Assembly: GCA_022712075.1 (NCBI GenBank) | Contig: JALAHE010000126.1 | Span: 1 to 20,726, forward strand | DNA length: 20,726 bases | Direction: 5' to 3' | DNA from: Galactobacter sp. | GTDB lineage: Bacteria > Actinomycetota > Actinomycetes > Actinomycetales > Micrococcaceae | Shown: one piece after another, positions 1-7,620 of the stretch | How the letters are laid out: every line of letters begins with the position of its first letter | Position numbering within the stretch: position 1 is the first letter of the stretch | The notes under the pieces: model-generated | Database searches by the model: none | The model's input: only the letters and a program-made list of their open reading frames with translations | What the model was told of the DNA's origin: nothing | Program-made: the position numbers and the translations under genes

Positions 1-229
1 GGGCCTGCTTCTTGGTGCCGACGAAGAGCACGGAGCCGCACTGGGCCAAGGTCTTCTTCAAAAACTCCAAAGCGCGATCGATGTATCCCACCGACTGCTG
101 GACATCGATGATGTAGATGCCGTTGCGCTCGGTGAAGATGAAGCGCTTCATCTTGGGGTTCCAGCGACGGGTCTGGTGGCCGAAGTGGACACCGGAGTCC
201 AGCAGCTGGCGCATGGTCACGACGGGCAT
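1..229 (-). CDS. rpsB: 30S ribosomal protein S2, N-terminal part (runs off left edge)
   Basis: The first 76 residues of ribosomal protein S2 are encoded, beginning MPVVTMRQLLDSGVHFGHQT, with the family hallmarks GVHFGHQTRRWNPKMK near the N-terminus and the FTERNGIYIIDVQQS block following it. S2 is a core component of the small ribosomal subunit, binding on the solvent side with S1/S3/S5/S8. The ATG at 229-227 is preceded by an AAAGGAG ribosome binding site at normal spacing. The 3' part of the gene lies outside the window. The gene is divergent from the M23-like gene to its right; an M23 peptidase next to rpsB is a common actinobacterial arrangement. Identification is secure. Confidence 0.97.
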   Translation of the reverse strand, partial: MPVVTMRQLLDSGVHFGHQTRRWNPKMKRFIFTERNGIYIIDVQQSVGYIDRALEFLKKTLAQCGSVLFVGTKKQA

Positions 230-833
230 GTCGTGCTCCTTTCGAACGGGGCACGCGCAGCGCGCTCCCGCCCTTATCGTTTGCGGTTGACGATCACTCC
301 CCCGATTGGGGAACGATCCCTGGCATCGTTTGCCTCAGGGCTTGAGGCCACGCCAACCCACCGGAAGAATCCGGACCACGGGTGGGGGTGCCGCTCGCCT
401 CTCACGAAGCGGACGGTGCGCGATGCGCGAAGTCGATGTGTGGCACCGCATGCGGGCACACGACATCGCTCTTTCCATTGTAGGGCACGCGGAGGCGTGC
501 TCTTGCACGGGGACTCGTGCGCTCCCCCACACTTCCCCTCACCGTTTCCGCTTGTTCACATCAAGGCACGACGGCGCGGCGTCGCCGCCGCGGGCGGCGC
601 ACCCTGGGTGGATGGAGACAACACGTGGGCACGCCCAGGCGCGTGCGAAAAGGGCCGGAGCGGGCGTGGCGAGCCGGGGCGGTCCACGCGTCGCGGGCGA
701 GGGGCCGCGCTGGCTGGGACGCGACGGCCTCGAGCTGAGGCGGGTGCCGGGGATAGGAACACGAGAGGGCCCGGAACCGCCCGATCCCCCTCCCCCGCTG
801 GCTCCCCTAGCCTTTTCGCCGCGCGCAGCGCGC
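230..833. other. Divergent intergenic region rpsB / M23 gene
   Basis: About 600 nt separate the two divergent starts. The left part is the likely rpsB leader and promoter. The right part is very GC-rich, with simple purine/pyrimidine-skewed stretches, and carries no convincing ORF on either strand. The open frames there lack ribosome binding sites and recognisable protein families. A GCACGC-GGAG-GCGTGC inverted repeat (485-500) lies next to the rpsB -10 box. I see no convincing promoter for the M23 gene. Confidence 0.5.
477..482 (-). promoter_or_regulatory. Candidate -10 box for rpsB with long leader
   Basis: On the minus strand, TACAAT (482-477) is a 5/6 match to the sigma-70 -10 hexamer and the best such match I see upstream of rpsB. 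No good -35 hexamer sits 17 bp upstream. Transcription from here would give a leader of about 240 nt before the ATG at 229. A structured leader with room for autogenous control is usual for S2 genes. The leader contains short hairpins, such as CCCC-AATC-GGGG around 299-312. The assignment is inferred from sequence only. Confidence 0.4.
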
Positions 834-1361
834 ATGAAGCTCGGCCGGCGCCGAGGGGTGTTGATGCTTGGGCTCTCAGGCGTGGCGCTGGTCGCCGCGG
901 CGGCGGGCTTCCCGCCCGTGGGCCAGGCACCGGCACCCGGCGACAGCTGGGAGGGCGTCGGCATGCTGGCCGACTACGACACACCGGAGCGGCGCTGGGA
1001 GGCCGGACACCGCGGCGTCGATCTGGCCGCCGGCGCCGGGGAGCCCGTCGTGGCGCCCGCCGACGGCACCGTGAGCTTCGTTGGCTCGGTGGCGGGGCGG
1101 CCAACCGTGGCCATTGAGGTGGGCGGCGGCTGGCGCACCACGCTGGAGCCCGTCGAGGCGAGCGTGAGCGTGGGGGACGCCGTGCGCGCCGGGCAGGCGA
1201 TCGGCACGGTGGCGACCGGCGGGCATTGCTCCGAGCGCTGCGTGCATTGGGGCCTGCGGGCGGGCCACGGCAGGGACGAGCGCTACCGCGACCCGCGCAC
1301 CCTGGTGCAAGATCGGCGGCCGTCCGTGTTGTGGATCGACGAGAAGACCCCGCCGCGCTGA
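834..1361 (+). CDS. Secreted M23-family (LysM-less) peptidase-like protein
   Basis: The 175-residue protein has an N-terminal export signal (MKLGRRRGV then a hydrophobic run to about residue 25) and an M23/lysostaphin-type domain. The zinc-binding motif H59-x3-D63 (HRGVD) is clear, followed by the APADGTV and GDAVRAGQ strands typical of the fold. The C-terminal catalytic motif, usually HxH, reads C136-V-H138-W-G, so the first His is replaced by Cys; H131 and C132 lie just before it. M23 enzymes cut peptidoglycan cross-links or act as amidase activators outside the membrane. I chose ATG 834 because it supplies the basic n-region; it has no clear ribosome binding site. An in-frame ATG at 864 has GAGGGG upstream but would remove the basic residues. 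The RRRGV segment weakly resembles a Tat motif. Whether this member is catalytically active is uncertain. Confidence 0.8.
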   Translation: MKLGRRRGVLMLGLSGVALVAAAAGFPPVGQAPAPGDSWEGVGMLADYDTPERRWEAGHRGVDLAAGAGEPVVAPADGTVSFVGSVAGRPTVAIEVGGGWRTTLEPVEASVSVGDAVRAGQAIGTVATGGHCSERCVHWGLRAGHGRDERYRDPRTLVQDRRPSVLWIDEKTPPR

Positions 1362-1386
1362 ACTCGGACCGATGGGACTGTGACCC

Positions 1387-1415
1387 TTGTCTCATCAGAT
1401 TGTTACCGGTAACTT
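1387..1415 (+). promoter_or_regulatory. Promoter of the GH43 gene with overlapping operator
   Basis: A candidate -35 TTGTCT (1387-1392) is followed after 17 bp by a candidate -10 TAACTT (1410-1415). The perfect 12-bp palindrome GTTACCGGTAAC (1402-1413) covers the end of the spacer and most of the -10, the classical place for a repressor. The same core recurs in the promoter of the transporter-ara operon. A central CG palindrome of this kind suits a LacI-family regulator, and one is encoded at 17579-18598. The hexamers alone are weak; the palindrome and its recurrence carry the weight. Confidence 0.65.
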
Positions 1416-1464
1416 TCTTGGGGTGCCACGTGCACCCTTCGTTCCCCCACCCGCAGGAGGACTC

Positions 1465-4400
1465 TTGTCACCCCGACCCTGGGCCAGATCAGCCCTCACC
1501 GTGACGACCGTGATGGGGCTCGGCTTCACCGCGCTCGTCGCCGCCTCACCCCCCCCCCAGGCGCGCGCCTCGACGCTGCCGGCCGCACCAGCTGCAGACG
1601 GGCCCAGCGACGGACTCGTCGCCTGGTACCCGCTCAACGAGTCCGCCGGCTCGCGCGTCGCCGACGCCTCCGGCCGCGGCCAGGACGCCACCGTCGCCGG
1701 CGCGGCCACCTGGGCGGAGGGAGCCGGCTTCCGCTTCTCCGGCGGTGCCGCCTCGTCCGGCAACTCCATCAAGCTCCCCGACCACCTGATCGCCGGCCTC
1801 GACTCCATCACCGTCACCATGGACACGTGGGTTGACCCGCAACTGAAGGGCGCACACTTCGTCTACAACCTCGGCAACGCCGCGGTCGGAACGCCAGAAT
1901 CCGGTAACGGATACCTGTTCAGCACAAGCACGCCCTATCGAGCGACGATCTCGGACAAGGCCTGGGGCCGCGAGCAGGTCACCAAGTCGAATCACGATCT
2001 GAGCAAGGGCGTCTGGAAGCGGCTGACCTACACCCAGACCGGGACCACCGGCGTGCTGTACGAGGACGGCCAAGAGGTCGCCAGGAACAGCCAGGTGAGC
2101 ATCAAGCCGGCGGACATCGGATCGGGCAAGACCACCCGCAACGTGCTCGGCGCCTCGGCGTATGCCGCCGATGGTTCGTTCCAAGGCATCCTGCGGGACG
2201 TGCGCATCTACGATCACGCGCTCACCAGCGGGGAGGTCGCCGACCTCACGGCAACCGGGCGGCAAGCCCTCGCCGAGGCGGACGCCTCCTGGGCGCTGGG
2301 CCGACTCGGGGATACCACCAACGTGGTCGCCGACCTCGCGCTTCCCACAACGGGCCCCCGGGGCACCCGGCTCGCGTGGGAATCCTCGAATCCGGCGGTG
2401 ATCGCCGCCGATGGGACGGTGAACCGCAGCAAGCGGGACGAGGCGGTGACCCTCACCGTGTCGTCGACCGCCGGGACCACGCTCGAGCAGAAGAGCCTCT
2501 CCTTGACGGTTCCGGGCGTCGATGACCCCGACCAGGCCGCCACCGACGCGGCGGCGGCCAAGCTGAGCCTGCCCGGGCTCGACGACGTGCGCAGCAACAT
2601 CACCCTGCCGGCCTCGGCCTCTGGCCTGAACGTGCGGTGGAGCTCGAGCGCGCCTGACACCCTTTCGGCGGACGGCGTGCTCACTCGCCCCGCCACGGGC
2701 CAGCCGGCAACAAGCCTCACGCTGACCGCCACGATCACCCGCGGAGCCGCCAGCACGGCGGCCACGTTTGAGGTGACGGTTCCCGCCTTGCCGCGCAAGG
2801 AGGATCCCAGCGCGTATCTCTTCACGTACTTCACCGCGGATAGCGTGCCTGGCGAGAAGATCTACTTCGGGGCCTCGAACGGCAATAACGCGCGCGACTG
2901 GATCTCCCTCAACAAGGGAGCCCCGGTGCTGACGTCGACCCAGTCGACCAAGGGCCTGCGCGACCCCTTCATCGTGCGTTCGCCCGAGGGTGACACGTTC
3001 TACCTCGTCGCCACCGACCTCTCGATCGGCGGCGGCACGAGCTGGAACGATTCACAGCGCAGCGGCAGCAAGTACCTCGAGGTGTGGGAGTCCCACGACC
3101 TCGTGAACTGGTCCGAGCAGCGCCATGTGAAGGTCTCGCCTGACAACGCAGGCAACACCTGGGCCCCGGAGGCCTACTGGGACGCCACCCGCGGCGAGTA
3201 CGTCGTCTTCTGGGCCTCCAAGCTCTACGGCTCTGACGACCCGGACCACACCAAGACGTCCCCGCCGAACACCATGATGTTCGCGACCACCCGCGACTTC
3301 CGCACGTTCTCCGAGGCGAAGCCGTGGCAGGACACGGGGACCTCACGCATCGACTCCACGGTGATCGAGGAGGACGGAACGTACTACCGCTTCACGAAGG
3401 ACGAGGGCCAGGCCTACGGCTGCCTCGACGTTTTCGCCGAGAGCTCCGCCTCGCTGACCCAGTTCACCGACAAGTCGGGCGGCTGGGACATGGGCCAGAA
3501 GTGCATCGGCAAGTCCGCCGGCACGGGTGCGGTTGAAGGCCCCACCGTCTTCAAGGCCAACCCGGGGGACGTGAACGGTGGGGGCTATTACCTCTTCGTT
3601 GACGAGTTCGGCGGGCGCAAGTATCTGCCACTCCACTCGGACTCGCTCACCGAGCAGAAGTGGAACGCAGTGAACGGCGCCACGCTCCCGTCCCCGGCCC
3701 CGCGCCACGGGACCGTGCTGCCGGTCACCGCTTCCGAGTACGAGGCCATTATGGCCGCGTACCTTCCCGAGGCCACCGCGGCGGCGGACACCGCTCGCAC
3801 CATCGGCGTGGGGGACGAGGTCACGCTCCCCTCTAAGGTGGCGGTCTCCTTCAAGGACGGTTCGACCCAGGACCTGGCGGTCGTCTGGGAGTCCTTGCCC
3901 ACTGGCTACAACCAGGCGGCAGGCACGGTGCAGCTCTCGGGCACCGTGGCCGGCCTGAAGCTGCCAGCGACGGCGACCATCACCGTCAAGGACGAACGAG
4001 GCGACGGCGCGCTGCTGCGCTACGACTTCTCGCAGCTCGGCGCCGCGACCGCAGGCACGACCGTCCCCGACGCGTCAGGAAACGGGCTAGATGGCACCGT
4101 CAGGGGGAACGGGGCGACCGTCAAGGACGACGTCCTGACCCTTCCCGGCGGCACGGCCGGCTCCTCGGCCGCGTACGTTCAGATGCCGACGGGGGCCTTC
4201 GACGGGCAGGACACGCTGACCGTGTCGGTGTGGCTCAAGAACACCACCGGCGCAGGCAACTACGCCGCGCTCTTCTTCGGATCGACTCAAAGCACGCCGA
4301 GCAACTACTGGCTCTTCAACCCGCGCAATGGCTCCAACCAGTTCAAGTCGGTCATCACGGGCTCGGTGAACGCCTCGGCACCCTGGAACACGGAAAAGGG

Positions 4401-7284
4401 CATCGCCCCGACCAACGCCGCCCAGGGCATCGCCGGACCCGCAACCAACGATGAATGGGCCCTGTACACCACAGTGATCGAGCCCGGGAAGCTCACCGGC
4501 TACCTCAACGGCACCGCCATCGGCACGGTCGCCACGGACCGCAAGGTCTCCGACCTTGGCACGAATCTCGTCGCCTACATCGGGCGTTCCTCGTACGCCG
4601 ACAAGTTCTACGCGGGCGGAGTGAAGGACCTGCTCGTCACGACCAAGGCTGCCACCGCCCAGGAGGTGGCTCAGCGCTACTACGCGGGGGCCGGCGACGA
4701 CGTCGTCAATGCCGCCCTCACTGCGGACGCCGACGCACTCTCTGTGCCGGAATCAACCATCGCCAGCCTGAACCTCGCCTCCAACGGGGCCAACGGTTCG
4801 AGCATTTCGTGGACCACGAGCGATGCGGGGCACCTTGCGGCGGATGGCACGGTCACCCGTGATACGCGCGACGACGTGACGGTCACCTTGACCGCCACCC
4901 TCGCCTTGGGCGGAAGGACGGCGACCCGTGACTTCCAGGTCACGGTGCTTTCCCGGAACCCCGCCAACGACGTCGAACGTGCGGCGGCAGGGTTCGACCT
5001 CGGTCTGAAGCAGGCATGGAAGGACGTCGTCCTGCTCTCCGAGGTGGACGACGTCTCGGTGAGCTGGGCCAGTTCGGACACCAGCGCGCTCGACGCCACA
5101 GGTACCGTCACGCGCGGCGAGGCCCCTCGTGAGGTGACCTTGACCGCGACCTTCAGCAAAGACGGTGCCAGCGCGAAACGCGACTACGTGATCACCGTTC
5201 TCGCCCGTGATACCGGCTCAGCCGCGTCGTACCTGGGAACCGGTGCCTCCAAGCTGACGGACGTGTTGCACCTCGCCACGGCCAGCGAAGACGGCGCCTA
5301 TACCCCGGGCAACAAGGGCAAGGCCATCCTCTACCCGACCCTCGGCACGGTGCGCTTCGGCCAGCCGACGCTCTTCCGCCGCGCGGACGGCGGCTTCGGG
5401 CTCGTGGCCCCTGAGGTGGATAACAACGGACCGACCAGCAAGCTGTTCGTGTTCGATTCCGACGATCTCGTGGCGTACTCGAAGGAACGCCTGGTATCCC
5501 TCCCCGAGGGAATCGCCGCGGAGAGCGTGCAGGTCGACTACCGCAATAGCGATCAGCGCTACGTCCTCGAGATCACCGCGAAGGACGGCCAGCGCTACAG
5601 CGTGAGCACGGCCGACTTCGGCTCGTTCTCCAAGCCTGAGAGGATCGCGGCGCCGAACGCCCAGCGTGCGGTCGTTCACGCAGAGGCAGCGACGGAGCCG
5701 GAGGGCCTGCCGTCGAGCGCGACGGGTGTGTCGGTCCTCCCCCTCACGGCGGCCGAGACCGAGCGGATTTCAACCAAACTCGGTCGGACCACCAACGTCG
5801 GTGTCGATGCCCCCAAGGATCAGACCATCTCGGTGGGCGATGAGGTCCCTGAGCCTGAAGACAGCGCCACGGTGCGCTACTCCTCGGGTTCGACGAGCAC
5901 GTTCGGGATCGTGTGGAACCAGCAGGATCTCGACGCGGTTGATGCCTCCACCCCAGGCACCTACACCGTCAACGGCACCGTGGAGGCCCCAAACTACGAG
6001 GAGACCCTTGTAGAGCGGCGTGCGGATCCGGACGTCACCTTGGGAGACGACGGCTGGTACTACTTCACCGGTTCGTATCCCATGGTGAATGCGAGCGACA
6101 AGGAGGGCTACGACCGGGTCATTCTGCGGCGAGCCAAGACCATCGCCGGTCTGAAGGACGCGGAGGAGGTCAGCATCTGGGACGAGTCCTCATCAGCAGA
6201 CTTCAATCCGTACATCTGGGCCCCGGAGCTGCAGAAGATCGGGGACGACTGGTACGTCCTCTTCACCGCAGCTCGCAAGGGCGGCGTGTGGGACATCCGA
6301 CCGGTCGTCCTGAAGTACACCGGTGGAGAGTTCACCGGTGAGAAGGTGATGGACGCCAGCAACTGGACCATGCTTGGCCAGGTCAAGGCGGCCGCCGGAG
6401 ACAATCAGGCGTTCACGAGCTTCTCGCTGGACATGACCGCGTTCGAACAGAACGGCCGGCACTATGTGATTTGGGCCGAGAAGCCCGGAGCCTCGACCTT
6501 GCGCATGGGTGAAATCGACCCGAAGGACCCCACGCAGTTGCTCTCCCCCTCGATCTTGCTCTCAGAGCCAACGCAGGCCTGGGAACGCAACGATGCGCAG
6601 GGACAGCAGGTCGACGAGGGTCCTTCCGTGATCCACCACAACGGCAAGGTGTACGTCTCGTTCTCCGCGTCCACCGTGGACCGCCACTACGCAGTGGGGC
6701 TGCTCACCGCGAACGACGACGCGGACCTGATGGACCCCTCCTCGTGGGTCAAGACCGGCTACCCAGTGCTGACCACGGACGATGTGCCGGGTCAAATGGG
6801 GCCCGGGCACAACTCCTTCACCACGGATGAATGGGGCAACCCGGTCATCGTGTTCCACTCCCGGACGGAGAACGACACCGCAGTGCCCGGCGAGGCGAGC
6901 GATGAGGGGCTCTATGACCCGCGGCGCCATGCACGCGCCGCCACGGTGCACTTCGATGTTGACGGTGCACCGGTCTTCAACCTGACGGCGGAGGAGGAGC
7001 TGGATCCGTCCCTGGCTTCCGTCAGCTACACGGTGCGGGTGACCGCGGACGAGGACCCGGGAAGCGGGTCAGACGGCGGGTCCGATGGTGGGTCCGACGG
7101 CGGGACCGACGGCGGGACCGACGGGCAGACTGCCGTCCCCACCTACCCCACCGATGAGGCAAGCCCCCAGGACACGCTTGCTCCCACCGGGCTGTCGGGG
7201 ACGTGGTGGGTTGCCGGAGCGCTCGCGCTCTTGGTGATCGGCGCTCTGGCCTTGGCCTCCACCCGGCGGCGACGCCAGCACTAG
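1465..7284 (+). CDS. Wall-anchored multi-domain GH43 arabinan/arabinofuranoside hydrolase
   Basis: This is a 1939-residue secreted enzyme. The TTG start at 1465 is preceded by AGGAGG and yields a signal peptide ending near ARA-S. Domains in order: LamG-like (about 49-265); two atrophied bacterial Ig domains (271-350, 359-440); GH43 propeller A (446-767) with candidate catalytic residues D500 in RDP, D630 in RIDS and E691 in VEGP; an Ig-like domain (781-842); a second LamG (849-1072); two more aBig domains (1079-1249); a degenerate propeller half (1252-1435); an Ig-like domain (1446-1516); GH43 propeller B (1517-1860) with D1521 in ADPD, D1656, E1718 in DEGP and H1782 in GPGHN; a Ser/Asp/Gly linker; LAPTG (1905-1909); a membrane helix and an RRRR tail. 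GH43 enzymes are inverting arabinofuranosidases, arabinanases or xylosidases. The neighbouring ara genes favour L-arabinofuranosyl release from arabinan or arabinogalactan; exact linkage specificity is not readable. LAPTG suggests class E sortase anchoring. Confidence 0.92.
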   Translation: MSPRPWARSALTVTTVMGLGFTALVAASPPPQARASTLPAAPAADGPSDGLVAWYPLNESAGSRVADASGRGQDATVAGAATWAEGAGFRFSGGAASSGNSIKLPDHLIAGLDSITVTMDTWVDPQLKGAHFVYNLGNAAVGTPESGNGYLFSTSTPYRATISDKAWGREQVTKSNHDLSKGVWKRLTYTQTGTTGVLYEDGQEVARNSQVSIKPADIGSGKTTRNVLGASAYAADGSFQGILRDVRIYDHALTSGEVADLTATGRQALAEADASWALGRLGDTTNVVADLALPTTGPRGTRLAWESSNPAVIAADGTVNRSKRDEAVTLTVSSTAGTTLEQKSLSLTVPGVDDPDQAATDAAAAKLSLPGLDDVRSNITLPASASGLNVRWSSSAPDTLSADGVLTRPATGQPATSLTLTATITRGAASTAATFEVTVPALPRKEDPSAYLFTYFTADSVPGEKIYFGASNGNNARDWISLNKGAPVLTSTQSTKGLRDPFIVRSPEGDTFYLVATDLSIGGGTSWNDSQRSGSKYLEVWESHDLVNWSEQRHVKVSPDNAGNTWAPEAYWDATRGEYVVFWASKLYGSDDPDHTKTSPPNTMMFATTRDFRTFSEAKPWQDTGTSRIDSTVIEEDGTYYRFTKDEGQAYGCLDVFAESSASLTQFTDKSGGWDMGQKCIGKSAGTGAVEGPTVFKANPGDVNGGGYYLFVDEFGGRKYLPLHSDSLTEQKWNAVNGATLPSPAPRHGTVLPVTASEYEAIMAAYLPEATAAADTARTIGVGDEVTLPSKVAVSFKDGSTQDLAVVWESLPTGYNQAAGTVQLSGTVAGLKLPATATITVKDERGDGALLRYDFSQLGAATAGTTVPDASGNGLDGTVRGNGATVKDDVLTLPGGTAGSSAAYVQMPTGAFDGQDTLTVSVWLKNTTGAGNYAALFFGSTQSTPSNYWLFNPRNGSNQFKSVITGSVNASAPWNTEKGIAPTNAAQGIAGPATNDEWALYTTVIEPGKLTGYLNGTAIGTVATDRKVSDLGTNLVAYIGRSSYADKFYAGGVKDLLVTTKAATAQEVAQRYYAGAGDDVVNAALTADADALSVPESTIASLNLASNGANGSSISWTTSDAGHLAADGTVTRDTRDDVTVTLTATLALGGRTATRDFQVTVLSRNPANDVERAAAGFDLGLKQAWKDVVLLSEVDDVSVSWASSDTSALDATGTVTRGEAPREVTLTATFSKDGASAKRDYVITVLARDTGSAASYLGTGASKLTDVLHLATASEDGAYTPGNKGKAILYPTLGTVRFGQPTLFRRADGGFGLVAPEVDNNGPTSKLFVFDSDDLVAYSKERLVSLPEGIAAESVQVDYRNSDQRYVLEITAKDGQRYSVSTADFGSFSKPERIAAPNAQRAVVHAEAATEPEGLPSSATGVSVLPLTAAETERISTKLGRTTNVGVDAPKDQTISVGDEVPEPEDSATVRYSSGSTSTFGIVWNQQDLDAVDASTPGTYTVNGTVEAPNYEETLVERRADPDVTLGDDGWYYFTGSYPMVNASDKEGYDRVILRRAKTIAGLKDAEEVSIWDESSSADFNPYIWAPELQKIGDDWYVLFTAARKGGVWDIRPVVLKYTGGEFTGEKVMDASNWTMLGQVKAAAGDNQAFTSFSLDMTAFEQNGRHYVIWAEKPGASTLRMGEIDPKDPTQLLSPSILLSEPTQAWERNDAQGQQVDEGPSVIHHNGKVYVSFSASTVDRHYAVGLLTANDDADLMDPSSWVKTGYPVLTTDDVPGQMGPGHNSFTTDEWGNPVIVFHSRTENDTAVPGEASDEGLYDPRRHARAATVHFDVDGAPVFNLTAEEELDPSLASVSYTVRVTADEDPGSGSDGGSDGGSDGGTDGGTDGQTAVPTYPTDEASPQDTLAPTGLSGTWWVAGALALLVIGALALASTRRRRQH
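1549..1558 (+). repeat. C10 homopolymer inside signal-peptide coding region
   Basis: Ten consecutive C residues encode Pro-Pro-Pro and the first base of Gln, just before the predicted signal-peptide cleavage site of the GH43 surface enzyme. A gain or loss of one C would shift the frame and abolish all 1900 downstream residues. Homopolymers of this length are prone to slipped-strand mispairing. Confidence 0.95.
7069..7125 (+). repeat. 12-bp tandem repeats coding for a (S/T)DGG linker
   Basis: Four full 12-bp units and one partial unit encode S/T-D-G-G repeats from residue 1869 to about 1887 of the GH43 protein. They form a flexible spacer between the last catalytic domain and the LAPTG wall-sorting signal. 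Units are nearly identical (for example TCCGACGGCGGG, ACCGACGGCGGG), so copy number may vary between strains. Confidence 0.85.
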
Positions 7285-7299
7285 GCCCCCGGAAGCAAT

Positions 7300-7350
7300 G
7301 GACCCCCGGTGTCGCTCCTGTAACGGAGCGGCACCGGGGGTCCTTGCTTT
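7300..7350 (+). terminator. Terminator of the GH43 gene
   Basis: A 19-bp stem (7300-7318 with 7325-7343, one G-U wobble) closes a six-base loop, TGTAAC, and is followed by the T-rich TTGCTTT. It begins 16 nt after the GH43 stop codon. The combination of stem length and position makes an intrinsic terminator very likely. Confidence 0.9.
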
Positions 7351-7555
7351 GGAGTCCCGGCCCGCGACCTGGGCCGAGCCGGCCCTTCAATCACCGCTCC
7401 CCCGGCCGGCCGTCTCTACCTCGGTCGGCCGCAAGAGGCCCACGGAGAGCGGCGCTCACCGATGTCGGGCCAAGCTACGTCAGCGTCGAGAGGTGCCGGG
7501 GCGAACGTGGGATGGGCAAGCAGCTCGGGCTCCGGCCGGACCTCACGGGACCTAT

Positions 7556-7605
7556 GGAACACAACATGCCCCCAGCGATAGATCGCTGGGGGCATGTTGT
7601 GTTCC
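7556..7605 (-). terminator. Terminator of the transporter-ara-galM operon (24-bp perfect palindrome)
   Basis: A perfect 24-bp inverted repeat (7556-7579 with 7582-7605, two unpaired central bases) starts 16 nt past the galM stop codon. It reads GGAACACAACATGCCC outward from each side. No U-tract follows on the minus strand. U-poor long-stem terminators are common in actinobacteria, so termination (or 3'-end protection) of the long operon is the natural reading. It could also stop antisense transcription from the GH43 side. Confidence 0.8.
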
Positions 7606-7620
7606 GTCAGTCGGACGCCT

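Larger units (their letters stand above)
7285..7620. other. Convergent intergenic region
   Basis: This 336-nt gap lies between the 3' ends of the GH43 gene and galM. It contains one strong hairpin near each gene end (7300-7343, 7556-7605). A weaker inverted repeat lies near 7401-7433 (CGGCCGGCC against GGTCGGCCG). I find no supported gene here: the open frames have no ribosome binding site and no protein-family signature. Confidence 0.6.

Noticed and set aside
306..833. Upstream extension of the M23-like reading frame and other long open frames in the rpsB/M23 gap
   Set aside because: The frame is open only because of high GC. The extension has no family similarity and would bury the signal peptide in the interior of the protein. 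ATG 834 gives a proper export signal.
1387..1464. TTG at 1387 as start of the GH43 protein
   Set aside because: It lies within the predicted -35 and upstream of the operator, has no ribosome binding site, and would place 26 residues before the signal peptide. TTG 1465 has AGGAGG and gives a normal signal peptide.
1895..1915. CCGGTAACGG inside the GH43 gene as a third operator copy
   Set aside because: It shares only CCGGTAAC, lacks the palindromic other half, and lies in coding sequence far from a promoter.
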